From the NCBI RefSeq assembly GCF_001812805.1, contig NZ_KV810511.1, positions 55,493-119,492 on the forward strand: a stretch of DNA of 64,000 nucleotides, written 5' to 3'. The notes under the pieces are model-generated. The model saw only the letters and a program-made list of their open reading frames with translations. It was not told where the DNA came from and searched no databases. Both the position numbers and the translations under genes were made by a program. This DNA is from Corynebacterium sp. HMSC078H07. Its GTDB lineage: Bacteria > Actinomycetota > Actinomycetes > Mycobacteriales > Mycobacteriaceae. Each line of letters opens with the position of its first letter. Position 1 is the stretch's first letter. Below, one piece after another: positions 7,527 to 16,654 of this stretch.

Positions 7527-8621
7527 TTAGGCGTCTGAGCTGAAGCGGACTCCCGCGTCCGGAAGAGTCACACCTGGGAAGACGCGCATGCCGCCCTGCA
7601 GCTCGCAGCGCGCACCAATCGACGCGCCTTCACCGATGACGCAGTTATCGATGTGCGCATTGGCACCGATGTGCGCACCCGAAGCGATGATGGAATTGCT
7701 AATGATGGCGCCCGGCTCAATGGTCACCCCATCGAAGACCACGGTGCCATCAAGGCGCGAACCCGCGCCGATGACCGAGCCACGCCCCACAGCCGTGCCA
7801 GAGAGCAACAGCACGCCACCCGCAATGCCGGCGGACTCATCCACCACAGACTCACCGGTGCGACCGGTCAGCAGCGGCGAGTGCGCAATGCCGCGCACTA
7901 GATCAGAAGAACCACGCACGAAATCATCTGGGCGGCCCATATCGCGCCAGTAAGAGTTGTCCACGTGGCCCACGACCAGGTGGCCGGACTCCAGGAGCTG
8001 CGGGAAAGTCTCACGCTCAACGGAGACCACGCGGTCAGCCGGGATGGTCCCAATAACCTCCCGCTTGAACACGTAGCAGCCGGCGTTAATCTGGTTCGTC
8101 GGCGGATCCTCGGTCTTCTCCAAGAAGGCTGTTACTCGCCCATTGGAGTCTGTAGGAACGCAACCAAACGCGCGCGGGTCCGCCACGTTCAGCAAATGCA
8201 TCGTGACGTCGGCCTGCTTCGAGTGGTGTGTATCGAGGATGCCGTTCAAGTCCATGCCGGAGAGCACGTCGCCGTTGAAGACCATGACGGTGTCGTGGCG
8301 CAGCTTGTCGTAGACGTTGCGGATACCACCACCGGTGCCCAGCGCAGTCTCCTCCACCACGTACTCAATCTCCAGACCCAAATCGGAGCCATCGCCGAAG
8401 TACTCTTCAAAGACCTCGGCCTTGAAGGAGGTGGAGAGCACGACGTGCTCGATTCCGGCCTCCTTGATACGGGCCAGAAGGTGCTGAAGGAAGGGGTAGT
8501 TGGCCGTCGGCAGCATGGGCTTCGGCGTACCAATCGTCAGCGGGCGCAAGCGGGTGCCGCGGCCTCCCACCAGAATGACGGCATCGGCCGTCAATCCCCA
8601 CTGGGGTGCTGATTCAGTCAT
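7527..8621 (-). CDS. Mannose-1-phosphate guanylyltransferase (GDP-mannose pyrophosphorylase)
   Basis: 364 residues. The nucleotidyltransferase signature VILVGGRGTRLRPLT with TPKPMLP follows near residues 15-38, and a C-terminal left-handed beta helix of isoleucine-patch repeats (ISNSIIASGAHIGANAHI and neighbours) completes the fold. It makes GDP-mannose from mannose-1-phosphate and GTP. Position next to wbbL and lcpA equals Rv3264c (named both manB and rmlA2), so a glucose-1-phosphate thymidylyltransferase role was once suggested for this family; manB nearby favours GDP-mannose. The start is ATG at 8621. Confidence 0.85.
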   Translation of the reverse strand: MTESAPQWGLTADAVILVGGRGTRLRPLTIGTPKPMLPTANYPFLQHLLARIKEAGIEHVVLSTSFKAEVFEEYFGDGSDLGLEIEYVVEETALGTGGGIRNVYDKLRHDTVMVFNGDVLSGMDLNGILDTHHSKQADVTMHLLNVADPRAFGCVPTDSNGRVTAFLEKTEDPPTNQINAGCYVFKREVIGTIPADRVVSVERETFPQLLESGHLVVGHVDNSYWRDMGRPDDFVRGSSDLVRGIAHSPLLTGRTGESVVDESAGIAGGVLLLSGTAVGRGSVIGAGSRLDGTVVFDGVTIEPGAIISNSIIASGAHIGANAHIDNCVIGEGASIGARCELQGGMRVFPGVTLPDAGVRFSSDA

Positions 8622-8675
8622 ATCGATCCTTAAACTCTCACAGATAAGTCACCGTTAGTGTATAGGCCACAAGGC

Positions 8676-9608
8676 CTAGGACCCGTCGCGGCACGCGCTC
8701 AAAGCCAGCCCACGTACCCGAAGTCCCAGCCACAGTGCCGCGCGCAGCGGTGCCTCAAACCAATGCGGGTGCCGATCCGCCTGGAATCGGTAGGCGGAAT
8801 CATGATGAGCTCGCAGCATCGCGCCGCGGTGCGCTTTCGTCGAATGGCCTTTGGCGTGCGTAATAACGGCCGACGGGCAGAAGATATTGCTCCAGCCTGC
8901 CCGCGTAAAACGATCACCCAAGTCCACGTCTTCCATATACATGAAATAGCGCTCATCAAAGCCGCCAATGGCGTCAAAGGCTTCCCACCGCACGAGGAGA
9001 CAGGAGCCGGAAAGCCATCCGGCCGGGCGCTCGCTACTCATGTCCGCATCATTGCGGTAGGCCTTCGACCAAGGGTTAGCTGGCCACACCGTTCCGAAAA
9101 GCGCGTGACCAATTCCAGTGCTCAGCGTCGGCACCGCGCGAGCCGAGGGATAGTTCGTGCCATCCGGCTCCACGATGCGCGGGCCCACCGCCGCAGCCTG
9201 AGGATGGCGGCGTGCACAGGCGATGAGCTCGTCTAAAGAACCCTCACTAAACGTCACATCCGGGTTAGCAATGAGGAAGAACTCCTCATCCACTCCCCTC
9301 GTACGCGCGAAACGCGCGCCTGCGTTCATGCCAGCGCCATAGCCACTGTTGCCGCCGGTATCGAGGAATTCCACGTTCTCATGATCCCGCGCGGCGGCTT
9401 CGGGCACGCCATCCGTGGAGCCATTGTCGGCAAGGATGGTGAGGGTTGGGTGGGACGTCGCCAAGCACAGCGAGGATAAAAAGTCACTAAGGTAGCGGCC
9501 CGGGGAGAACGTCACCGTGACCACTGCCAGGGGTTTGCGTAATTCTTTCACGATGGCATCGAGCGTACCCAACGGCGACGCGCGCACGCGCACGCGACAC
9601 TGCTTCAC
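8676..9608 (-). CDS. wbbL: Rhamnosyltransferase WbbL (arabinogalactan linker)
   Basis: A GT2 glycosyltransferase of up to 310 residues that adds rhamnose to decaprenyl-PP-GlcNAc, making the arabinogalactan-peptidoglycan linkage unit at the inner membrane face. Seen: LAVVTVTFSPGRYLSDFLSS at the N-terminus, ILADNGSTDG, the NPDV metal motif near residue 115, and GFDERYFMYMEDVDL near 215. Two GTG starts are possible, at 9608 and 9551; neither has a good ribosome site, and the shorter form begins close to the conserved LAVVTVTF strand. It is divergent from lcpA, 32 bases or more away. rmlD, which lies beside wbbL in M. tuberculosis, is absent here. Confidence 0.85.
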   Translation of the reverse strand: MKQCRVRVRASPLGTLDAIVKELRKPLAVVTVTFSPGRYLSDFLSSLCLATSHPTLTILADNGSTDGVPEAAARDHENVEFLDTGGNSGYGAGMNAGARFARTRGVDEEFFLIANPDVTFSEGSLDELIACARRHPQAAAVGPRIVEPDGTNYPSARAVPTLSTGIGHALFGTVWPANPWSKAYRNDADMSSERPAGWLSGSCLLVRWEAFDAIGGFDERYFMYMEDVDLGDRFTRAGWSNIFCPSAVITHAKGHSTKAHRGAMLRAHHDSAYRFQADRHPHWFEAPLRAALWLGLRVRGLALSACRDGS

Positions 9609-9640
9609 GTTTTCGGCACCTACTCCCTTAAACTATTGCC

Positions 9641-11293
9641 GTGACTTCCCCGAACTCCCCGCGCGCCGCCCGCCATATCCAGGCCGCGCCGTCGCAGTCC
9701 GCGCCCGCTACCCAGCACGGCTCCACGCCGGTAAAGGCCCTCGTGGCTTTCCTTTCCGCCGTGGTCCTCGTGCTCTCCGGCGTGGGCTACTTCACCGTGG
9801 GCAAGCTGGGCAATGACATCTCCTCGGCGTCCAACTTGGCCTTGGGCAACGACGGTGGATTCAAGGACAAGGGCATTGATGGTGCCGTAGATATCCTGCT
9901 CGTGGGCAAGGATTCCCGCACCGACGCCAAGGGTAATCCCCTATCTGAGCAGGAACTGGCGGACCTGCATGCCGGCGTGGATGAGGGCGAAGAGAATACG
10001 GACACCATCATGGTCATCCGCATTCCGAACGACGGTTCCCGTGCCACGGCCGTATCCATCCCGCGTGACACGTATGTGCACGATAGCGAGTTTGGCAACA
10101 CCAAAATCAACGCCGTCTTTGCGCTGCACAAGTCCGCCAAGATGGAAGAGCTGCAGCAGGAGAATGCCGAAGCAGAGGCCCTGGGCAAGAAGGCACCGCA
10201 TACGGAAAAAGAAATGGAGCAGGCCAGCACTGAGGCTGGCCGCACCGGCCTGATTTCCATGGTGCGTACCCTTACTGACGTCAGCGTTGATCACTACGCC
10301 GAGGTGGGTCTGTTGGGCTTCGTGCTGCTTACCGACGCCGTCGGGGGCGTCGACGTCTGCCTCAACGACGATGTAGACGACCCGATGTCCGGTGCGAAAT
10401 TCCCGAAGGGCCGCCAAACCCTGCAGGGAGCTGAAGGCCTGTCCTTCGTACGCCAGCGCTACGAGCTCCCGCGCGGCGACCTCGACCGTATCGTGCGCCA
10501 GCAGGCCTACATGGCCTCCCTGACCTCAAAGGTCCTGGATTCTGACACTCTGACCTCGCCCGCCAAGCTCAATAAGATTGCCGATGCCGTCGAGCGGTCC
10601 GTCGTCATTGACAACGACTGGGACATCATGGGCTTCGTAACCCAGCTCGCCGGCTTGGCCGGTGGCAACGTGACCTTTACGACCATCCCGGTGACCTCCA
10701 TTTCCGGCACCGGCGATTACGGCGAGTCTGTCGTTACCATCGACGCAGCTGAGGTGCACCGCTTCATGGATGACCTGGCCAAGTCCCAGGAAGCTTCGGA
10801 CGACGACAAGAAATCCGAGGAGGCTGCCGCTGACGAGGGCGCCAACGACGGTGAGAAACCCGTGGCTGAGGGGCTTAACCTCCATGTGCTCAACGCTGGC
10901 ACGGTAGACGGCATGGCTGGTGGTATTGGCACCTGGCTTAAGAATGTGGGCTATACCGTCGAGCGCACCGCCAACGCGCAGTCCGGTATCTACGCCGATT
11001 CCCAGGTCGTGGCTGCGGATGCCAATGACGAGCGCGCCCTCGCTCTGGCTGAGCAGCTGGGCGGCTTGCCGGTCACCGCGAACGAGGAACTCGAACCGGA
11101 TACCTTCATCGTCGTGGCTACCGATGATTACGCCGGCCCAAAGGATGACTCCGCCATGGAGCAAGAAGCCGAAGCGGAATCGAACCAGGTGGCCGAGGAC
11201 CAGCAGGTAGGTACCCCAGGCGATGACTTCGGTACGGCTGAGGTGGCGCCGGAAATTGACGCCGGCGGCGACGGTCCACGCTGCGTGAACTAA
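9641..11293 (+). CDS. lcpA: LytR-CpsA-Psr family arabinogalactan-peptidoglycan ligase
   Basis: 550 residues: a short cytoplasmic Pro/Gln-rich tail, one membrane helix near residues 31-52, an extracytoplasmic LCP domain (DILLVGKDSRTD, IPRDTYV, then RYELPRGDLDRIVRQQ with catalytic-type Arg and Asp) and a C-terminal LytR_C domain from about residue 410 (LHVLNAGTVDGMA). An acidic linker (DDDKKSEEAAADEG) separates the two. LCP enzymes transfer arabinogalactan from the lipid carrier to peptidoglycan; C. glutamicum LcpA, at the same locus, is essential. GTG at 9641 sits right after an A+T-rich box, so the transcript may be leaderless. Confidence 0.88.
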   Translation: MTSPNSPRAARHIQAAPSQSAPATQHGSTPVKALVAFLSAVVLVLSGVGYFTVGKLGNDISSASNLALGNDGGFKDKGIDGAVDILLVGKDSRTDAKGNPLSEQELADLHAGVDEGEENTDTIMVIRIPNDGSRATAVSIPRDTYVHDSEFGNTKINAVFALHKSAKMEELQQENAEAEALGKKAPHTEKEMEQASTEAGRTGLISMVRTLTDVSVDHYAEVGLLGFVLLTDAVGGVDVCLNDDVDDPMSGAKFPKGRQTLQGAEGLSFVRQRYELPRGDLDRIVRQQAYMASLTSKVLDSDTLTSPAKLNKIADAVERSVVIDNDWDIMGFVTQLAGLAGGNVTFTTIPVTSISGTGDYGESVVTIDAAEVHRFMDDLAKSQEASDDDKKSEEAAADEGANDGEKPVAEGLNLHVLNAGTVDGMAGGIGTWLKNVGYTVERTANAQSGIYADSQVVAADANDERALALAEQLGGLPVTANEELEPDTFIVVATDDYAGPKDDSAMEQEAEAESNQVAEDQQVGTPGDDFGTAEVAPEIDAGGDGPRCVN

Positions 11294-11300
11294 AGAGCCC

Positions 11301-11323
11301 GTGGCGGGCTTCGTGCCCGCCAC
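11301..11323. terminator. Stable hairpin after lcpA
   Basis: GTGGCGGGC (11301-11309) and GCCCGCCAC (11315-11323) form a perfect nine-pair stem with a TTCGT loop, eight bases after the lcpA stop. There is no T run, so it may attenuate or protect the transcript rather than terminate it. Confidence 0.5.
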
Positions 11324-11338
11324 CTACGATGGGCGGAC

Positions 11339-12025
11339 ATGGAACTCCTTCAGCATCTCCTGTCCGCCGATGCCTCCGCACCGCGCCTGAGCGTCTATAA
11401 CGAGGCCGACGGCACGCGCATGGACTTCTCGGCGCAAACGCTGGAGAACTGGACCTCCAAGATTGCCAACATGCTGCTGGAAGAGCTCGACCTTGAGCCA
11501 GACTCGGACTCCCGCATTCTCATCGACCTTCCGGTCTCCTGGCAGGCAGCCGTCATCGCCCTCGGCGCACTCGCTGCCGGAGTCCCCTTCGACGTCACCG
11601 ATGGGGCGGCTGCCATGCAGCCGCCCGCCGACGAGATTGCCGTGGTGTTCACCTCCCCCGAGGCCTTTAGCGAAGGCTCCGGAATCTCCGGCGCCGATAC
11701 CGTACTCGTAACCCAGGACCCCTTCGGGCGCGGCGTCGTGGAAAGCGGTGGTGAGCTACCCGTCGGCACCATTGACTTCGGCCCAACGGTTCGCTTCTAC
11801 GGCGATCACTTCTACGGCACCACTACGCCATTACCGGAGCTTTTCCCCACCGACTTAGGCGCTGAGCGCGTGCTCTCCCAAGGTTGGACAGACACCGCCT
11901 CCTTCGAGCGCGCGGTACTCGAACCACTGGCTGCGGGCGGCTCCGCCGTCATTGTGGCGGGCCTGTGCTCGGCGGACCGTTTGGAAGAGATCGCGGACAA
12001 CGAGAAGGTCACCGTCCGCGCCTAG
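11339..12025 (+). CDS. TIGR03089 family protein
   Basis: 228 residues. The first half resembles the N-terminal part of AMP-forming acyl-CoA synthetases (FSAQTLENWTSKIANML, then LPVSWQAAVIALGALAAG), but the AMP-binding P-loop and C-terminal domain are missing, as is usual for this actinobacterial family. The gene always sits next to lcpA (Rv3268 position). Function is unknown; a structural or regulatory role in envelope assembly is only a guess from context. ATG at 11339 lies in the short spacer after the lcpA hairpin. Confidence 0.75.
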   Translation: MELLQHLLSADASAPRLSVYNEADGTRMDFSAQTLENWTSKIANMLLEELDLEPDSDSRILIDLPVSWQAAVIALGALAAGVPFDVTDGAAAMQPPADEIAVVFTSPEAFSEGSGISGADTVLVTQDPFGRGVVESGGELPVGTIDFGPTVRFYGDHFYGTTTPLPELFPTDLGAERVLSQGWTDTASFERAVLEPLAAGGSAVIVAGLCSADRLEEIADNEKVTVRA

Positions 12026-12049
12026 GCGGCGCCGTGAGATAGTGGAGCA

Positions 12050-12771
12050 ATGTTCAGCTGGCTCTACGTCTTCATCGGTGTGCTCATCCTCGTGGGCACA
12101 ATCTGCCAGGGCACCATCGGATTTGGGCTGGGCACCACCGCCACCCCTATCTTGGCGCTGATTAAGCCAGAGCTGGTTCCCACGCTCATCCTCCTGCTAG
12201 CTTTCGTCATCTCCACGACCACCATGCTCAAAGCACGCTCCGCGGTGTCCTGGGACATCGTGGCTATTTCCTCCATCGCGCGCATCCCTGGTTCACTCGC
12301 CGGCGCATGGGCCATTGCCTCTCTTTCCCACCGCGGGCTCTCCCTGTTCATCGGCTGTGCCGTCATCTTCGCCATGACGTTGTCCAGCCTCGGCTGGTCA
12401 CCCAAGCGCACCACGACCAACCTTGCGGTGGCCGGCGTTGCTTCCGGATTCCTGGGCACTTCGACTTCCATCGGTGGCCCGCCCATGGCACTAGTGCTTA
12501 AAGGCTATGACCCCGCCCGCGTGCGCGGCACCCTGTCGGGCACGTTCATCATCGGATGCACCATCTCACTAGCCATCTTGGGCTTAAGCGGGCAAATTAC
12601 CGGCTGCAGCTCACTGCCGCCGCGGCCTACCTGCCGGTAGCCATCGTGGGCCTCATCGCCGCCGGCTACCTCAACCGCTTCATTAACGCCAAGGTGCTCA
12701 ACCGCATCGTGCTCGTGGTGGCCATCAGCGCGGCTGTGGCGCTCATTGTCGAAGGTCTGGTTGCTGCCTAG
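12050..12771 (+). pseudogene. TauE/SafE-family anion exporter, broken by a one-base frameshift
   Basis: The first frame (12050-12640) encodes a membrane protein with the TauE repeats GTICQGTIGFGLGTTATPIL and FLGTSTSIGGPPMALVLKGY. It then runs into a non-family tail after GLSGQIT. The correct C-terminus (LQLTAAAAYLPVAIVGLIAA ...) is open in the next frame up to 12771. Restoring one base near 12602-12606 would join them into an ordinary protein of about 240 residues. TauE proteins move sulfite, sulfonates or other small anions. The break could be a true inactivation or a sequencing error. Confidence 0.75.
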
Positions 12772-12816
12772 CACCCGCGACCTGCTGTCGGGCTCAACTG
12801 CCAGGATCACGCTCCA

Positions 12817-12887
12817 CACTGCCCGATCTGCCAAAAATACCGCCTCCGGTTCAAGATCCGGCAATAACTTCGTCAACTAGGGCAGTT
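12817..12887. repeat. 71-bp palindromic repeat, copy B
   Basis: This begins CACTGCCCGATCTGCC and ends AACTAGGGCAGTT, in the same orientation as the other copies. Its last 15 bases encode the C-terminus and stop of the DUF559-like gene on the minus strand. Confidence 0.8.
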
Positions 12888-13805
12888 AGGTGGCTCTGGG
12901 AAGTCAGGGGGTTCAGGCAAGTCCGGCGGAAGATACCCCAAGTGCTCGCTGTACTCCCATGGTTTTGGTTTGGGCGGCAACACTCCCTCGTGCCAGAAGC
13001 CGATGAACTTGAAGTAGCGCTTCTCAAAGTCCGGATTCCTGGCATTGGCTATCTGGTCGATGACATAGTCCAGGTGGTGCGCCACGCAATGACCTGTGTA
13101 GCGCAACGTTAGCCACCCAATCAGTGCACCTTCGTTGTTTTTCCAGTGGTCCCGCAGCCATGCCTCTTGCTGGGAATGAAATTTCATCCCGTTGATTTCT
13201 ACCGCAACTTTGAGCTCTGGGAGCACAATGTCCCAGGTGTAGTGGCCGATAACAACGTTGCACTCAACCTTGAGCCCACGCCTTTTCAGTCCCTTGGCCA
13301 CCTTGACCTCCGCACTAGAGTCCGTGAACAAAGCGGCCTGCTCCAGCATCCGTTGACTTGCAACAGGGGTGACCTTGAGTGCTTCGCGGTGATTATCCAG
13401 GCGCGCCCGCCCGGCCTTTGAGGAATAGATGGACTCAAAAACGCGAATTCCCAGTTCAGGACTAACTTTCTTCATTGCGACAAGAGGATTAAGGACCCGG
13501 ATGCCAGACAAGGTAACAAAGCTTTCGACACTCACCCGCGAGTGCACATAGAAGGTTGATGTCGGCATTCTCTCCACACTGGCGAGCTTCAATGGAAAGG
13601 TGACAGTCTCGCCAAGGAGTACCTGAGCAGCCGTTGTACCTGTCGCCTTAAGGAATGGCCGGTGCTCCTGTAACAGCTTCAATAGTTCTAATGCCTCGGG
13701 CCTGCCCCAGACGTAGAGCCCCTTGGCGAGACGCGTAATCTCTCCTCGGCGCACCCGAGTTGCAAGCGCACCTTTAGATAAGCCGCGCACAATGCCGTGT
13801 TTCAT
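12873..13805 (-). CDS. DUF559/AbiEi-like protein with Vsr-type nuclease fold
   Basis: About 310 residues from ATG at 13805, which has a GGGGGGA site; a longer start at 13865 would run into repeat C and is less likely. The N-terminus (KGALATRVRRGEITRLAKGLYV) resembles the winged-helix domain of type IV antitoxin AbiEi proteins. Near residue 200 the run VAVEINGMKFHSQQEAWLRD, then N, GW and LRYTG, matches DUF559/Vsr-like endonucleases with their E/D-x-x and RD motifs. The C-terminus is Pro-rich (PPDLPEPPDFPEPPNCPS). A role in defence or DNA repair is possible but unproven. It is a lone gene bracketed by two repeat copies, which suggests acquisition. Confidence 0.65.
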   Translation of the reverse strand: MKHGIVRGLSKGALATRVRRGEITRLAKGLYVWGRPEALELLKLLQEHRPFLKATGTTAAQVLLGETVTFPLKLASVERMPTSTFYVHSRVSVESFVTLSGIRVLNPLVAMKKVSPELGIRVFESIYSSKAGRARLDNHREALKVTPVASQRMLEQAALFTDSSAEVKVAKGLKRRGLKVECNVVIGHYTWDIVLPELKVAVEINGMKFHSQQEAWLRDHWKNNEGALIGWLTLRYTGHCVAHHLDYVIDQIANARNPDFEKRYFKFIGFWHEGVLPPKPKPWEYSEHLGYLPPDLPEPPDFPEPPNCPS

Positions 13806-13862
13806 GTCATCCCCCCGGATAGCTCGGCCCCAAGCTAACACGGCGCACCGCTGAGCGCAGAG

Positions 13863-13934
13863 CAACTGCCTTTCCTGCCAAAGTTACCGCCTCTGCCTCA
13901 AGATCCAGCCAGATCTTTGGCAACAAGGGCAGTT
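13863..13934. repeat. 72-bp palindromic repeat, copy C
   Basis: AACTGCCTTTCCTGCCAAAG pairs with the inverse of the right end at 17 of 20 positions. It lies upstream of the DUF559-like gene, in the same orientation as copy B, which is downstream of it. Confidence 0.8.
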
Positions 13935-13983
13935 ATATCCACCGCCCACTAGGAGTGCACCGCCCAGCGCCAAGAAAATAGCT

Positions 13984-14865
13984 CTAGCGAAGAGAGCCCT
14001 CAATAAAACTGCGAAACCGCCGGGCAATCTGCGCAATCTCCTCCCCCGCGTAGTGCCCCGGGGACCAGGCCGCCACCAGCGGCACACCGCCCAGAGTCTT
14101 TTCACCATCGATCACTTCGAAGCCCACCAGCCGCGCCGGCTGCAGCTCTGTCATCAGGGCCACGGCCTGGCCTGAGCGGGCTAAGGCACTCAAGGTTGCG
14201 GTGTCATCGCACTCGACGTGAGAGCCGAGGCTCAAGCCTGCCCTTCCAATAAAGGAATCAAGTACTCCACGAGAAACACTGCTGCGCGACGGCAAAGCGA
14301 GGCGCTCGTGCAGCAAGCGGGCCACCTCCACGCTGGTCGAACCCGCGCACTCCAATGCCAGAGGATGGCTTGGCGGGACCCAAGCCCGAACGGGAACAGA
14401 CCCCAGTGGCAGTGAGGTCACGTCAGGCCCCGGCGGAATGGGAGCAATGACAAGGTCGGCGGTGCCCTCCAATGCGGCGAACACATCGTAGTGCGACACC
14501 GGAAACGTGGTGAGCAAGGGAATAGAGGAACCGGCTGCCTCAATGAACGGTGCGAGCAGGGTGGAGATTGTTGTTGGCGTCGCCGCTACCCGCAGTGCGG
14601 CGACATGCCCAGATCGCAGGGCCTCCACCGACCGCCCAGCACGCGCGGATTCAGCGAGGAGACGGCGGCAGGTCGGGATGAGGGCGTGTGCTGCATCGCT
14701 CAGTGCTAGTGAGGACCCAGCCCGCACGAACAGCTCCAAGTCCAGTTCCTTTTCAAAGCGCCGCAGTTGTCGACTCAGCGCCGGCTGGGTTATTCCAAGG
14801 CGTGCCGCGGCTGCGGTCACCGTGCCGGCGTCCGCGAGCGCGAGAAAGTATGTGGCTTTCACCAT
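13984..14865 (-). CDS. LysR-family transcriptional regulator
   Basis: About 293 residues from ATG at 14865, chosen because AGGGG lies seven bases upstream and because LysR proteins begin a few residues before the helix. The helix-turn-helix is VTAAAARLGITQPALSRQLR (about residues 16-35), followed by FEKELDLELFVRAG. The rest is a periplasmic-binding-like effector domain. It is divergent from the TPP enzyme operon, and the spacer holds a T-N11-A palindrome, so it probably controls that operon and itself. The inducer is unknown; an amino acid or 2-oxo acid is plausible from the operon content. Confidence 0.88.
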   Translation of the reverse strand: MVKATYFLALADAGTVTAAAARLGITQPALSRQLRRFEKELDLELFVRAGSSLALSDAAHALIPTCRRLLAESARAGRSVEALRSGHVAALRVAATPTTISTLLAPFIEAAGSSIPLLTTFPVSHYDVFAALEGTADLVIAPIPPGPDVTSLPLGSVPVRAWVPPSHPLALECAGSTSVEVARLLHERLALPSRSSVSRGVLDSFIGRAGLSLGSHVECDDTATLSALARSGQAVALMTELQPARLVGFEVIDGEKTLGGVPLVAAWSPGHYAGEEIAQIARRFRSFIEGSLR

Positions 14866-14893
14866 GTCCATTCCCCTACTTTTAGCACGCTTC

Positions 14894-14908
14894 ATGCCTT
14901 CAAGGCAT
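14894..14908. promoter_or_regulatory. LysR-type operator ATGCCTTCAAGGCAT
   Basis: A perfect 15-base palindrome with the T-N11-A form typical of LysR regulators, 28 bases before the regulator start and about 90 before the TPP enzyme gene. A second half site, AGGCAT, follows near 14926-14931. Confidence 0.65.
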
Positions 14909-14995
14909 AGGTTTCCAACTTTCCAGGCATTAGACAACATGACATCACCAAAGAATAATGAGACCACCACCACAACAACTTCAGGGAGGTCCTCC

Positions 14996-16642
14996 ATGTC
15001 ACACGTCGGCGCCGCCATTGCCGAATCCCTCGCCGCGCACGGCGTGAGCCGCGCATTCCTCGTTCCCGGCGAAAGCTTCCTGCCCGTCCTCGATGGGCTT
15101 TATGACAGCCCCGTCGAGGCCATCGTTACCCGCCAGGAAGGCGGCGCCTCCTACATGGCGGAGGCACACGGCAAGGCTACGGGCCAGCCTGGCGTTGCCA
15201 TGGTGACCCGCGGCCCCGGCGCGGCCAACGCCTTCGTGGGCATCCACACCGCCTGGCAGGATGCCACCCCGCTCGTCCTCTTCGTGGGCCTTATCCCCCA
15301 CGCCGACCGCGACCGCGAGTCCTTCCAGGAATTTGACCCCAAGGCCTGGTTCGGCACCCAGGCCAAGCAGGTCTTCGTCCTCGATGACCCGTCGCGCGCC
15401 TCCCGCGTCGTGGCCGAGGCCTTTTTCCAGGCCCAGCAGGGCCGCCCCGGCCCAGTCATCGTAGGCCTGCCCGAAGATATCCTGCACCGCGAGTTCACCG
15501 GCACCATCCACCCGCCCATTCCGGTGTCGGAGGGCGCGCTTTCCGACGATCACCTCAACCTCCTCTCCCACGAACTCAGCCAAGCAGAGCGCCCGTTATT
15601 TTTTGCCGGCGGCCCGCGCTGGACCCCGGAGGCCGCGGAGAAGATTACTCGCTTTGCCGAAGAGCACCGCATACCCATCATCCAGGACTTCCGCGCCGCT
15701 GATCGCGTGCCTTTCGACTCCCCCGCCAATGCTGGCTGGTTGGGCTATGGCCGCGATCCGCGTGCGGCGCAGCTACTCGAGGATGCCTCCCTCGTTATCG
15801 AAGTCGGTGCCGTTCTTGGTGATGTTCCTACCGACGGCTACACCCTGCGCCAGTCCCCGCAGGCACGCAACATCGCCATCAACCCTGACACCAGTCTGCG
15901 CGGTCACTCAGTGGCGCTCGAAGAGCACATCGTGGCGAGCCCCGTTGCCTTCGCTAACGCTGTGGACCGCCTGAGCATCGAAGGCGAGGATAAGCGCGGT
16001 AAGTGGTTCGACACCGCCCACGCCAACCATCTCGAATTCGCCACCCTCCCCGAGCCAGCAGACTACCGCCCCGGCAAGGACGGCACCGCCCACATGGAGG
16101 CCATTCTCGCAGCGCTCCATGAGCAGCTGCCCAAGGACTCCCTCTACACCTTCGGCGCCGGCAACCATTGCATCTGGGCGCAGCAGTTTTTGCGCTCGAC
16201 GGTCTATCCCTCGCAGTTCAGCGTGCGCAATGGCTCCATGGGCTACTCCGTTCCAGCGGCGGTGGCTACAAAACTGCAGTTCCCTGAACGCACCGTCGTG
16301 ACCATTGCTGGCGATGGCGAATACCTCATGAACGGCCAAGAGCTCGCCACCGCACTTCAGTACGGTGCCCCCTTCCTCATCATCGTCATGTCCAACGGCG
16401 AATTCGGAACCATTCGCGATCACCAGAAGAAGCACTTCCCCGATCGCGTCTCCGGCACGCAGCTTGTGAACCCAGATTTCGCGGCGGTCGCCCGCGGCTT
16501 CGGTGCTCACGGCGAGCTCGTGACTGATGATTCCCAAGCACCAGAGGCTGTCGCCCGTGCCCTAGCCGCCATCCAGGAAGAAGGTATCCCCGCACTCATC
16601 AACGTCATCACAGACCAAGACCACTCCCTACCCATCGAATAG
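14996..16642 (+). CDS. Thiamine-pyrophosphate-dependent enzyme (acetolactate-synthase/2-oxoacid-decarboxylase superfamily)
   Basis: 548 residues from ATG at 14996 with a GGGAGGT site; sequence upstream in the same frame is antisense to the LysR gene. Three-domain layout: the Pyr domain with catalytic Glu48 (TRQEGGASYMAEA), a central domain near 190-330, and the PP domain with GDGEYLMN (from residue 439) and NGEFGTIRDHQ for magnesium-TPP. The start of an operon with an amino-acid permease and an aminotransferase suggests decarboxylation or carboligation of the 2-oxo acid from transamination. Which substrate is used cannot be told from the motifs; no FAD-dependent acetolactate synthase small subunit is nearby, arguing against isoleucine/valine synthesis. 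Confidence 0.8.
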   Translation: MSHVGAAIAESLAAHGVSRAFLVPGESFLPVLDGLYDSPVEAIVTRQEGGASYMAEAHGKATGQPGVAMVTRGPGAANAFVGIHTAWQDATPLVLFVGLIPHADRDRESFQEFDPKAWFGTQAKQVFVLDDPSRASRVVAEAFFQAQQGRPGPVIVGLPEDILHREFTGTIHPPIPVSEGALSDDHLNLLSHELSQAERPLFFAGGPRWTPEAAEKITRFAEEHRIPIIQDFRAADRVPFDSPANAGWLGYGRDPRAAQLLEDASLVIEVGAVLGDVPTDGYTLRQSPQARNIAINPDTSLRGHSVALEEHIVASPVAFANAVDRLSIEGEDKRGKWFDTAHANHLEFATLPEPADYRPGKDGTAHMEAILAALHEQLPKDSLYTFGAGNHCIWAQQFLRSTVYPSQFSVRNGSMGYSVPAAVATKLQFPERTVVTIAGDGEYLMNGQELATALQYGAPFLIIVMSNGEFGTIRDHQKKHFPDRVSGTQLVNPDFAAVARGFGAHGELVTDDSQAPEAVARALAAIQEEGIPALINVITDQDHSLPIE

Positions 16643-16654
16643 AGGAGGCTCACC

